Position numbers and translations under genes: made by a program. The notes beneath the pieces are model-generated. The model searched no databases. It worked only from the letters and a program-made list of their open reading frames with translations, and had not been told where the DNA came from. Positions 36,036 through 43,884 of a DNA stretch of 49,462 nt are shown here, piece by piece; position 1 is the first letter of the stretch; every line of letters starts with the position of its first letter. The stretch comes from Bacteroidales bacterium (GTDB taxonomy: Bacteria > Bacteroidota > Bacteroidia > Bacteroidales > Prolixibacteraceae): assembly GCA_031272965.1 (NCBI GenBank), contig JAISSS010000027.1, forward strand, positions 1 through 49,462, given 5' to 3'.

Positions 36036-37781
36036 ATGAAAGAGAAAATACTGATAGCAACAATGATTTTGGGGACGCTGGGATTAGTATCCTGCACCAA
36101 AACCGACGACCCCATCAGCAGCAGCGACGAGAAAAGCTATACGAATGCGACTTTCGTGCTGCCCGACATTGACATAACCAGCAAGGCTGAAGCCGACTTC
36201 GACGGCTTCGGTAATGCTCCGGACGATGCGGACGACCGCCGCCTCGTGGCTTCCGACCTGAAGCTGCTTATCTTCGACGCCACAACCGGCGTCTTGGAGA
36301 AAAAGGCCGACTTTACCTCCGTATCGGGAACTCCGAACACCGGCACCGTTACTGTGCTGACATACACCGGCCAGAAGAAAATCTTCGTGGTAGGTAACGT
36401 CAGTCAGCTTATTGACGTTAATCCCGCTACCGGCGCCGACGCGGCTACTACTTTCACCACGAAGTATAGCTCTCTCACCGAAGGCGCCTCGACCGTATCC
36501 GACTTTAAAGCCATGGCTTTCGATGCCGGCGGCCCGCAACTGTGGAGCATTAACAAGGCCTCCAGCAGCCGCACCTGGAAAGTGAACCATCTGGCTACCC
36601 AGGCCTCCGGCTCGCAGGGACTGCCTGTCAGCAGCAACGACGATATAATATATACTCTTGCTCCCGGTGTTACGGCGGCAAATTCCCAAACAGGAACCCC
36701 CTCGCAGTCGGGAACGTCCTCTAACAACCACTTCAGTATCACCATGAAGATGATGAGCGCCCGTGCCCGCCTCGCTGTCAACACGGCAGCTCTTACCGGC
36801 CCCACAGTGCTCGTCTATGACTGGGATAATCCATCCACAAGTGGAATTAACTTCCCCTTTCAGGCATGGACAATCACCAACATGACATGGACGCTGAAAA
36901 ACCTGCCAAAATATGCTTCCTATATCGAGTGGGTACTGAGCAGCAAGCCTACCTCGTATTACTACGATTTCAGCAGCGCCCAGACCAATCCGGCACATTC
37001 CGACTATGCTTCCCGCTTCGACACCGGCAACAATATCAATACCCCGTTGCTTAGCGCCGCATCAGCCACTGCCGCCCAGGCCAATACCACCGCACCATAC
37101 CTGTTTGCCCCGGATAACCTCAATCAGGCAGGTAACAGCATCCAGCGCGGTCAAAGCACTTTCTATATTGTGAAGGCCAAAGTTACTCCAAAAAGAGTGG
37201 CCGGTGAATTATGGGGCGTGGATGGCGTCGGAGCCTATTATTTCGGCGATAACTGGGCGACAACATGGGGCTCAACCTCATACGTCTATCTGCGTAAGAC
37301 AATAGGCAAATACCACCTGTTGCAGCAAGTTGACTATAAAGCCGGAACCACAGATTTGGGAACATACAATTTCTTCCGCAGTGTGGAATTCTTAGAATGG
37401 GTGTGGTATATGGATGCCCATCCCGAAAGAACATATTCTTTTGGCGACCCGGCTATTCATACCCTGTTTACTACCGAGGTAGTTAACACCATCGGTGGTG
37501 GCGACCCCAACAATATCTATTGGGAGTATGGCGCCGACCAGTATCAGTACTGGCGTCTTGATGTGGGCGAGGGCAACTTCCCCGGCGCCATTAACTATGG
37601 CGTAAAGCGGGGCGTGAGCTACAACGGCTGGATAGAGACCATTCTCTCACCCGGTGCGCCCAGCGAAGACATACTCTATGAGCATCCCGAGGCGCCGGTA
37701 ACATCGTCGGGATTCCTCACCGGAGCAATTGAGGTCAAGCCGTGGGTTCTTTCCCCTGAAATCATTAGCGGCGTAGAATAA
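36036..37781 (+). CDS. Fimbrillin (FimA/Mfa1-type) paralogue 4
   Basis: The 581-residue precursor has lipobox LVSC (Cys20) and putative maturation site TSK-AE with Lys50, then ADF. The motif LVASDLKLLIFDATTGVLEK marks the N-terminal domain. C-terminal blocks include FDTGNNIN, NLNQAGNSIQRGQSTFYIV and YWRLDVGE. The end is more divergent (SPGAPSEDILYEHPEAPV). Tyr codons are mainly TAT by hand count (about 20 TAT to 9 TAC), unlike the fimbrillin at 41905. It is the last gene of the array and is followed by a clear terminator at 37808. Confidence 0.85.
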   Translation: MKEKILIATMILGTLGLVSCTKTDDPISSSDEKSYTNATFVLPDIDITSKAEADFDGFGNAPDDADDRRLVASDLKLLIFDATTGVLEKKADFTSVSGTPNTGTVTVLTYTGQKKIFVVGNVSQLIDVNPATGADAATTFTTKYSSLTEGASTVSDFKAMAFDAGGPQLWSINKASSSRTWKVNHLATQASGSQGLPVSSNDDIIYTLAPGVTAANSQTGTPSQSGTSSNNHFSITMKMMSARARLAVNTAALTGPTVLVYDWDNPSTSGINFPFQAWTITNMTWTLKNLPKYASYIEWVLSSKPTSYYYDFSSAQTNPAHSDYASRFDTGNNINTPLLSAASATAAQANTTAPYLFAPDNLNQAGNSIQRGQSTFYIVKAKVTPKRVAGELWGVDGVGAYYFGDNWATTWGSTSYVYLRKTIGKYHLLQQVDYKAGTTDLGTYNFFRSVEFLEWVWYMDAHPERTYSFGDPAIHTLFTTEVVNTIGGGDPNNIYWEYGADQYQYWRLDVGEGNFPGAINYGVKRGVSYNGWIETILSPGAPSEDILYEHPEAPVTSSGFLTGAIEVKPWVLSPEIISGVE

Positions 37782-37807
37782 AGTCTATTATCGAATTTAA
37801 TCATAAT

Positions 37808-37845
37808 GCCCTGGCAAGGAGTTGCTACTTTGTCAGGGCTTTTCT
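37808..37845 (+). terminator. Rho-independent terminator of the fimbrillin array
   Basis: GCCCTGGCAA (37808-37817) pairs with TTGTCAGGGC (37830-37839), including one G-U pair, and is followed by TTTTCTT. Confidence 0.8.
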
Positions 37846-37905
37846 TGCTCATCTCATTTCCTGTCCTTCTCCGGAGCAGAGTGGCGCGTGTTGCATGGAC
37901 GCCAC

Positions 37906-38167
37906 ATCCGGCTACTAAGGGCGCTTGGAACAATAAGGGTTTTTTCTTTGTGTCCTTTGTGGTACAGAAATCATAGCAATAAGGAAAATCAGAGTGTAGT
38001 TATTAGAGTATAGAGTGTAGTTATTGCGGCAGGGGATTGCGGGTCAAGCCCGCAATGACGGGGTCGGCAGGGTGCCTCTTGCGGGTGCCCGCGATGACGG
38101 GGTCGGCAGGGGTGCCTCTTGCGGGTGCCCGCGATGACGGGGCCGGTAGATGGTGCCCGCGATGACA
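37906..38167. repeat. Dispersed repeat, copy A (partial unit)
   Basis: This segment matches copy B at an offset of 370 bases with only about five differences over the first 165 bases. It contains the palindrome ATTGCGGG-TCAAG-CCCGCAAT at 38036-38056. About 40-base imperfect tandem units follow, each holding a GCGGGTGCCCGCGATGACGG-like core. Such cores look like REP-type palindromes. It begins about 60 bases past the terminator. Confidence 0.75.
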
Positions 38168-38570
38168 GGGGCTGTGCAGTACCGCTCCCTTAGTAGCTGT
38201 GAAAGGTTCCCTATTCGCCCTTATTCCATTATTTTCAGCGTATTAATAGGGGAATAAGGGAGGTCGGGGATGGCAATCCGGCTACTAATGGCGCTTGGAG
38301 CAATAAGGGTTTTTTCTTTGTGTCCTTTGGTACAGAAATCATAGCAATCAGGAAAATCAGAGTGTAGTTATTAGAGTATAGAGTGTAGTTATTGCGGCAG
38401 GGGATTGCGGGTCAAGCCCGCAATGACGGGGTCGGTAGGGGGCCTCTTGCGTGTGCCCGCGATGACGGGGTCGGCAGGTGTGCCCCTTGCGGGTGCCCGC
38501 GATGACGGGGCCGGTAGGGGTGCCCGCAATGACGGGGTCGGCAGGTGTGCCCTTGCGGATGCCGCAATTA
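38168..38570. repeat. Dispersed repeat, copy B (full unit)
   Basis: The unit begins GGGCTGTGCAGTACCGCTCC. It holds an inverted repeat CCCTTATTCC/GGAATAAGGG (38218-38227 with 38251-38260), then the CCGGCTACTAATGGCGCTTG block from 38278, the palindrome at 38404-38424, and degenerate tandem units. The same order of modules recurs at 49219-49462. Confidence 0.75.
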
Positions 38571-38587
38571 CGGTTGCAGCACTATAG

Positions 38588-38622
38588 CCTGTACCCTGTA
38601 CCCTGTACCCTGTACCCTGTAC
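38588..38622. repeat. Heptanucleotide tandem repeat, CCTGTAC x 5
   Basis: Five perfect copies of CCTGTAC, followed by a degenerate CCTATCC one base later. The array ends about 107 bases before the -7 box of the second fimbrial cluster. Confidence 0.85.
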
Positions 38623-38708
38623 CCTATCCTTCCCCTGTCCTTCCTTACTTGTCGCTAAATCCTATACTTTTTTCGCTGATTCATAACTTTTTAATGAAAT
38701 AGCGTGTT

Positions 38709-38736
38709 TTTGACGAAATTATAAGCCCTATTTTTG
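38709..38736 (+). promoter_or_regulatory. Candidate promoter of the second fimbrial cluster
   Basis: TATTTTTG at 38729-38736 matches the -7 consensus; TTTG at 38709-38712 is 16 bases upstream, slightly short. The leader to ATG 39131 would be about 385 bases. Confidence 0.45.
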
Positions 38737-38764
38737 TACCGTCTAATAAGAAATGAATAGACTT

Positions 38765-38828
38765 GCACCAGGGGTGGTGCAATAACCTCCCGAGTGAGGG
38801 ATGGCGTTTGACCTTCTGTATCTCGGGA
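38765..38828 (+). other. Two stem-loops at the start of the second-cluster leader
   Basis: GCACCA-GGGG-TGGTGC (38765-38780) is a perfect hairpin. TCCCGAG (38788-38794) pairs with CTCGGGA (38822-38828) around a 27-base loop. Both fall about 30-100 bases after the predicted transcription start, so they may form a regulatory leader. I cannot match them to a known RNA class. Confidence 0.5.
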
Positions 38829-39130
38829 TGAATAAGTGATACAAATGATATTAGAAAAATGGAAGATAGATGATTTGCAGCTACTTAACGTTGTGATGCG
38901 AGTCTGTTGTAAAACGAAAGGCAGTATTATGAAAAAGAGAATTTATGAATTGGCAAGGGCAGCGAGTTTGCGCGGGGCGCGGGTCGTGTTCCTTTCTACC
39001 AGAGAGAGTTTCTTTCCCTGGCATTGTCATATCTCTGCTGTCGGTTTTGACGGGCTTTTTGATTCATTGTCTGCTGTCTTCTGTCGGAAGTTTCAAGCGA
39101 AGGAGTCAATAATCAAAATTAATAGCTACT

Positions 39131-39733
39131 ATGGTTAAACGTCTTATATTACTATTGTGCATTTTGGGTGCCTGTTATACGACAGGTTATGCCCAGAAGA
39201 AGCTGGGGCTGAAGACCAATTTGCTCTATTGGGGCACGGGGACGCCGAACCTCGGGCTTGAGATGGGGCTTGGTGAGCGCACCTCGGTGCAGCTCTTCGG
39301 CGGGTACAACCCGTGGAACCGGCAGCCCAGCACCGAGTATGACCCGGCCAATCCGCACGTTCTGAACAAGAAGTTAGTGCATTGGGTAGTACAGCCCGAG
39401 TTCCGTTACTGGTTATGCCAGCGCTTTAACGGGCACTTCTTTGGCGTACACGGTATCTACTCCCAGTTCAATGTCGGCGCGCACGACATTCCTCTGCTCT
39501 TCGAGAAGGATTACCGCTACGAGGGGTGGGCGGCCGGTGGCGGCATCGCCTACGGCTACCACTGGATAATGTCCCGGCGGTTAAGTCTCGAATTTACTGT
39601 CGGCGGCGGCTTCCTCTTCTTAGCATACAGCAAGTATGACTGTGAAGTGTGCGGCACACTGCAGGACAAGAAAGAAAAAACCTACGTCGGCCCCACAAAA
39701 GCTGCCGTGTCACTGATATACATGCTAAAATAA
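39131..39733 (+). CDS. DUF3575 protein of the fimbrial locus
   Basis: The 200-residue protein has a signal peptide ending TGYAQ. The DUF3575 pattern is clear: KLGLKTNLLYWGTGTPNLGL, then SVQLFGGYNPW, LNKKLVHWVVQPEFRYWLC, and GWAAGGGIAYGYHWI. The family is predicted to form a small outer-membrane barrel and usually sits beside DUF3868 and Mfa1/Mfa2-type fimbrial genes in Bacteroidales. A role in fimbria assembly or anchoring is inferred from this context. It is followed 44 bases later by the DUF3868 gene. Confidence 0.85.
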   Translation: MVKRLILLLCILGACYTTGYAQKKLGLKTNLLYWGTGTPNLGLEMGLGERTSVQLFGGYNPWNRQPSTEYDPANPHVLNKKLVHWVVQPEFRYWLCQRFNGHFFGVHGIYSQFNVGAHDIPLLFEKDYRYEGWAAGGGIAYGYHWIMSRRLSLEFTVGGGFLFLAYSKYDCEVCGTLQDKKEKTYVGPTKAAVSLIYMLK

Positions 39734-39777
39734 TTATATTTGCAGCATAATTATTAATCATCAAAGAGAGTACTTTT

Positions 39778-41337
39778 ATGAAACGAACAAGATTTACAGG
39801 CTTACTTTTTCTGGCGTTAGGGCTACCGGTCAGTTATACCGCAGAAGCTGCCCAGAGCTCTCCGGGAGACGGGGTGCGTGTGGAGAACGTCCAGATTAGT
39901 CAGGACGACGCCAACATCATCGTCAGCTTCACCGCTAACGTGGGCAAGAAAGCCGTCAAAAGCGACTATGAACTCACCATAACGCCCTTCTTAGTGAAAG
40001 GCGCCAACCAGGCCGATTTGGCCCCCATCGTCATCCGCGGCAAACGCGCCCGCCTGCAACGTAACAGGGACGTCAATTTCAGCAATTACGTGCCCAATCC
40101 CAATGCTCACGTGTTCCCGGCCGGCGAACAGACCATCAAATATGAGGCCAAAGTACCCATGCAGCCCTGGATGCAAGGCTCCGACCTCTACTATCAGGTC
40201 ATCAGTCGCGGCTGCTGCAAGGAAATACCCGGCGGCAATGAAGCGCTCACCAAAGACCTCTTCATAGAGTTGCCCGGCGACACCGTTATTGAGGTTACAG
40301 ACCTCACAGAGGAACCCCCGGTTGCGCCCGTTGACACGGTGCGGCCCGTTACTGCGCCGACCTATATCACCGAGGAGCCGGTCGTACAGCAGGTACAGCC
40401 CATACAGCAGGTACAGACACAGCCTGTTCCCCAGGAATATTTCCAAAACTACCCCTTCCTGCAGCCTGTTGACCCCAGTATGCCTTACGACCCGCGGGTT
40501 CCGCAGCAGTATGGCTATGGATACGGCCAATATGGATACCCCACCGCGCCCGGCTATGGTGGCGGCCTCTGTGCCCCGCCTCCGGCATGCCCCTGCACCA
40601 ACGAGGCCATGCAGCAGAACTTAATATGCAACCGCGGTGCATCGGTCATCACCCTCTTCTTCCACCAGGGGAAGACCAATTTAGACTGGGGCTTCCGCAA
40701 TAACAGCTATAATTTCGACCGCTTAGTGTCAGGTATCCGTGCCATCCAGAGCATCCCCAACGTCAGGATAGTGAAAATCCTCATCGCCGGGTTTGCCTCT
40801 CCCGAAGGCTCGGAAAAGCTGAACCACTATTTGGCCGGGGCCCGCGCTAATGCCGCCAAAGACGCTCTCTCAATGTGCGTCGGCGTTCCCGCCTGCCTCA
40901 TCGAAACCTATAATGGCGGTGAAGACTGGAAAGGCCTCGAAATACTCGTGGAAAATTCCAATATTCCCGATAAATATGAGGCTCTTAACATCATCCGCAA
41001 CACCCCTGTGTGGGACGCCCGCCGGAAAATCGGTCGCGAAACCCGCCTGATGCGCCTCAATGGTGGCCGCGCCTACAAGTACATGTATAACAACATGTTC
41101 CCCGAACTGCGTAATGCCACTTACATAAAGGTGTTCTACGAGGTGGTGAAGCCGGGTGAAACGGTTCAGTACTACGGGCAGCCGTCGAACTACCGTCCGG
41201 GAGCCCAATATCAATACCAGCAATATCCTGCACAGTACCAGCAATACCCTGCACAGCAGCAACAGTATCCTGCGACGCAGCAGCAGTATCCTGTACAGGG
41301 GCAATACTACCCGCAGGGGCAGTATCCCAGCCGGTAA
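39778..41337 (+). CDS. DUF3868 and OmpA-like protein of the fimbrial locus
   Basis: The 519-residue exported protein has a signal peptide ending AEAAQ. An N-terminal beta domain (about 28-165) has the DUF3868 pattern: VRVENVQISQDDANIIVSF, then LTITPFLV. A Pro/Gln/Tyr-rich linker with clustered Cys (CAPPPACPC) leads to an OmpA-like C-terminal domain with LFFHQGKTNLDWGF, KILIAGFASPEGS and ARANAAKDAL. That domain would bind peptidoglycan or bridge to the outer membrane. The last about 42 residues are a tandem Gln-Tyr-Pro repeat. Its neighbours place it in fimbria biogenesis. Confidence 0.85.
   Translation: MKRTRFTGLLFLALGLPVSYTAEAAQSSPGDGVRVENVQISQDDANIIVSFTANVGKKAVKSDYELTITPFLVKGANQADLAPIVIRGKRARLQRNRDVNFSNYVPNPNAHVFPAGEQTIKYEAKVPMQPWMQGSDLYYQVISRGCCKEIPGGNEALTKDLFIELPGDTVIEVTDLTEEPPVAPVDTVRPVTAPTYITEEPVVQQVQPIQQVQTQPVPQEYFQNYPFLQPVDPSMPYDPRVPQQYGYGYGQYGYPTAPGYGGGLCAPPPACPCTNEAMQQNLICNRGASVITLFFHQGKTNLDWGFRNNSYNFDRLVSGIRAIQSIPNVRIVKILIAGFASPEGSEKLNHYLAGARANAAKDALSMCVGVPACLIETYNGGEDWKGLEILVENSNIPDKYEALNIIRNTPVWDARRKIGRETRLMRLNGGRAYKYMYNNMFPELRNATYIKVFYEVVKPGETVQYYGQPSNYRPGAQYQYQQYPAQYQQYPAQQQQYPATQQQYPVQGQYYPQGQYPSR
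41207..41334 (+). repeat. Coding tandem repeat for Gln/Tyr/Pro tail
   Basis: Short imperfect repeats based on CAGCAATATCCTGCACAG encode QQYPAQ-like units at the C-terminus of the DUF3868 protein. The number of units could vary by slippage or recombination without changing the OmpA-like domain. Confidence 0.7.
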
Positions 41338-41347
41338 AGGGGGATTC

Positions 41348-41392
41348 AGGATTTCGCGAAATCCTAAAAACAGGTCGCGAAATCCTAAAAAC
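41348..41392. repeat. Eighteen-base palindrome and 21-base-offset direct repeat
   Basis: AGGATTTCGCGAAATCCT (41348-41365) is a perfect palindrome. TCGCGAAATCCTAAAAAC occurs at 41354-41371 and again at 41375-41392. It lies between the DUF3868 stop and the promoter-like box of fimbrillin 5. Confidence 0.75.
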
Positions 41393-41468
41393 TCCGATGC
41401 TGTGTTAAAAGTGTGTTAAGATTGAAAATAATATTGACAAAAACGACAGAGGTTGTTAATAACTTATA

Positions 41469-41476
41469 TATCTTTG
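41469..41476 (+). promoter_or_regulatory. Candidate -7 box of fimbrillin 5
   Basis: TATCTTTG matches TAnnTTTG. The only TTG close by (41453-41455) is 13 bases upstream, too near for a standard -33 box. Confidence 0.4.
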
Positions 41477-41904
41477 TCCTCAAATAGTTGAAGCGCTAAA
41501 TTTTGAGCAACTTAACGTAGTTGCTGACTGCCGGTATCAACACCGGCCCCCGGATACAGGGTAAGACAGGTACAGGCTCAGCAATGAGCTGTGAGCGAGC
41601 CGGAACTTCGGCATCGCTACTGTTCGGAGCATCACCGCGACGCCATCACAGGCCGACAGGACGTCTCTCCGGCAGCCCCCCAAGACGAAAGCGTCGAAGG
41701 AACCTTATTACTGATTAATTGATGCAGTGTAATTCAGGAGTGGCTACACAACAAAAACAAAATTCCCTCTCACGGACGCTGTTATCGAACAAATGATTGA
41801 AACTTTGATAGACACGCTACAATTTTTAAACATCGTGCCTTTTAATATAAGTTTGATTAATACTATAATTTTATTTTTTTGTTTAACTAAATTTTTTTTG
41901 TAAG

Positions 41905-43569
41905 ATGAAAAAGAATTTATTCTTTCTTTTGGGCATTGCTGCCCTCGTAGGATTAAGTTCCTGCTCTTCGGACGAGACCGCTGGAACAGTGGATACTCCC
42001 CAACTGAAGGGAGAGCCGGCTTACGCCAGTTTCTCCATCGCCACTGAAACCAAAGCGACAGTGGATTTCGACTCTACCCCGCTTGCCCAGGTTGACGACG
42101 AGGCTGACGACATGCGTTTAGTTGCGACCGACGTGTGGCTCTTCATTTTCGACGTTGCCACCGGCACCCTCGAAAAGAAACAGGCTTTTGGTTCGGCGAC
42201 CACCGCAACCGTGCTCGTTACCGCCGGCTCGAAGAAAATCTTCGTAACGGCTAACACCAATGCGTTGGCTGACATCACCGCCACCGGTGCCGTTTCCACC
42301 ACCACTTACATTTCCAAGTATGGCGCATGGACGGAAGGCACTACCACGCTGACCGCGTTCCTTGGCGAGGCTTACGACGCCGGTACTCCCCAGTACTACG
42401 ACGTAGTTAAGGCTTCCAGCAGCCGTACTTTCAAGCTCGGCCCGCTCACCACGCAGACCACCGCTTCGCAGGGTTTGCCGGTTGGCAACAGCAACGAGCT
42501 TACCTACACGATTGTTCCTGACATCACCGACACACAGTCGCAGGCCGGAACAGGCTCCGCTACCGGAGCTTCTGCCAACAACCACTTCGCCATTTCGCTG
42601 AAGTTCATGTCGGCCAAAGCCCGCATTGCGTTGCTCACCGGCTCGTTGATTGACGGCACAGCCCCCTACCAGACAGGTACCGTTCTCACCTCCACCGGCA
42701 ACGAGCCGAAATGGACGCTGAAGAACCAGCCGAAACTCACCAACTACATTGAAGGTTTCTCGGCTAAGGCGACGTCGTACTACTACAACTTCGATGGCAC
42801 CACCACTCTTAGCGACTACACCAGCCGCTTTGACGCTGCCAACAACATCGACGTTCTTATTCCCACGACGTATGCTACTGACGCGTTGTTCCACGCCAGC
42901 AACGAGAAGTTCCTGTTTACCCCCGACAACAACAACTACAAGGGTAACAGTATTCAGCGTGGCCAGAGCACTTTCTATGCCATCCAGCTGAAGTATGTTC
43001 CGCGCAAGCTCATCAACACAATCACCGGACACCCCACGCAGGCTTTACAGTTCCGCGTTGACTCTCTGATTGTTCCTTCCGGCACTACTCCGAGCTATAC
43101 TTACCTGCTTGCCAGCGTAGGTTCGAGCGACTACCTGCAGCCCGGCGTGTTCTTTGCAGACTCTCTGACGCTTGCCAAAGCTATCTGGATGGAGTTACAT
43201 TATGACCCCTCCACCAATCCGTGGACGGGCAGCTCATTGCAGCTTGCTGAAGCACAGACAGACCTTGATAACAAGATTGCAACTGTTGGCCTTGGCGCCC
43301 GCGACGCTATCTACTATCAGTTCAAGAACTCCACCAGCTACTATCGCCTTGACATCGGCTCGAAAACAGGCTCCGCTGTTACTTACGGAATCAACCGCGG
43401 TAACAAATACGAAGCTACTGTCAGCCGTGTAAACGGGCCCGGCTTCCCGGATGAAAAATACCTCTTCATTGACCCGGAGAAACCCGTTGTATCCAACGCG
43501 TATCTGACCGCGGACATCACAGTACTCCCGTGGAACCCGGTTCCTCAGTACGGCGAAACTCTGAAGTAG
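41905..43569 (+). CDS. Fimbrillin (FimA/Mfa1-type) paralogue 5, likely the major subunit
   Basis: The 554-residue precursor has lipobox LSSC (Cys20) and putative maturation site ETK-AT with Lys50, then VDF. It has the N-terminal motif LVATDVWLFIFDVATGTLEK. The C-terminal blocks are FDAANNID, NNNYKGNSIQRGQSTFYAI, YYRLDIGS, YGINRGNKY and GPGFPDEKYLF. It is the shortest of the five copies. Codon use is visibly more biased than in paralogue 4: about 21 TAC to 9 TAT for Tyr by hand count, and frequent AAC, AAG and TTC. This suggests very high expression, so I infer it is the main shaft protein. It sits between the DUF3868 gene and the anchor, with a strong terminator directly after it. Confidence 0.87.
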   Translation: MKKNLFFLLGIAALVGLSSCSSDETAGTVDTPQLKGEPAYASFSIATETKATVDFDSTPLAQVDDEADDMRLVATDVWLFIFDVATGTLEKKQAFGSATTATVLVTAGSKKIFVTANTNALADITATGAVSTTTYISKYGAWTEGTTTLTAFLGEAYDAGTPQYYDVVKASSSRTFKLGPLTTQTTASQGLPVGNSNELTYTIVPDITDTQSQAGTGSATGASANNHFAISLKFMSAKARIALLTGSLIDGTAPYQTGTVLTSTGNEPKWTLKNQPKLTNYIEGFSAKATSYYYNFDGTTTLSDYTSRFDAANNIDVLIPTTYATDALFHASNEKFLFTPDNNNYKGNSIQRGQSTFYAIQLKYVPRKLINTITGHPTQALQFRVDSLIVPSGTTPSYTYLLASVGSSDYLQPGVFFADSLTLAKAIWMELHYDPSTNPWTGSSLQLAEAQTDLDNKIATVGLGARDAIYYQFKNSTSYYRLDIGSKTGSAVTYGINRGNKYEATVSRVNGPGFPDEKYLFIDPEKPVVSNAYLTADITVLPWNPVPQYGETLK

Positions 43570-43884
43570 TCATTGTGTAACCGACGATAAAGAAAATTAT
43601 TGTCCATAATTTTAAGAGGGGAACGGCAGTTCGCTGTTCCGTTCCCCTTTTTTCTTTGTAAAAACTGGCGTATCGGCAGAGGGGCATAGCAATAGCCCCC
43701 GACGCTGCTAACCGCCCCCCAGCGACCCTGCGGTTTGCGGCTGCAACAATCAGACCCGCAGCAAGACGCCCGCTAAGGAGGTCGCACAAAAAATGAAAAG
43801 GGATTTATTTAAGAACAGGCGCAGACGGGCTGCTACTAATTGGCGCCGTGCAACAGCGCACAGCATTAATAAAAGATTCGACAG
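43570..43884. other. Terminator and leader before the anchor gene
   Basis: The 315-base gap holds the terminator at 43618-43653. Two further stems follow, GGGGC/GCCCC at 43681-43699 and CTGCGG/CCGCAG at 43728-43761. An AAGGAGG sequence at 43775 leads a 31-codon frame that runs into the anchor gene start. Confidence 0.55.
43618..43653 (+). terminator. Strong intrinsic terminator between fimbrillin 5 and the anchor gene
   Basis: GGGGAACGG (43618-43626) pairs with CCGTTCCCC (43639-43647). Inside it, CAG-TTCG-CTG makes a stable tetraloop. Six T residues follow (43648-43653). It would separate most fimbrillin transcripts from the downstream anchor and tip genes. Confidence 0.85.

Larger units (their letters stand above)
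37782..39130. other. Repeat-rich intergenic region between fimbrial clusters
   Basis: About 1350 bases. In order it holds a terminator, two copies of a dispersed repeat with REP-like palindromes and about 40-base tandem units (37906-38570), a heptanucleotide array (38588-38622), a -7 box (38729-38736) and a hairpin-rich leader. A 100-codon frame at 38836-39138 overlaps the next start but has no recognisable motif, so I do not call it. Confidence 0.6.
41338..41904. other. Intergenic region and long structured leader of fimbrillin 5
   Basis: About 570 bases. After the palindrome and direct repeats (listed separately) comes a -7 box at 41469-41476, then about 420 bases to the ATG. Visible hairpins are GCCGGT-ATCAAC-ACCGGC (41530-41547) and AGCGA-GCCG with CGGC-A-TCGCT around GAACTT (41594-41618). 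The last 120 bases are strongly AT-rich. I do not recognise a riboswitch class, and the small frame at 41521-41718 has no motif. Confidence 0.55.

Noticed and set aside
38049..38560. CRISPR-like regular repeats
   Set aside because: The about 40-base units are tandem and degenerate with no unique spacers between them, and no cas gene is present. They are better explained as REP-like palindromes.
38836..39138. 100-codon frame overlapping the DUF3575 start by 8 bases
   Set aside because: No signal peptide or family motif, and it lies within a leader region with hairpins. The overlap alone is weak evidence.
41521..41718. Cobalamin-type or other known riboswitch in the fimbrillin 5 leader
   Set aside because: The region is hairpin-rich, but I cannot find the conserved core of any known riboswitch class.
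30122..41904. Invertible promoters controlling the fimbrial genes
   Set aside because: I looked for inverted repeats flanking the -7 boxes at 30122, 38729 and 41469 and saw none of convincing length. No recombinase gene is in the window.
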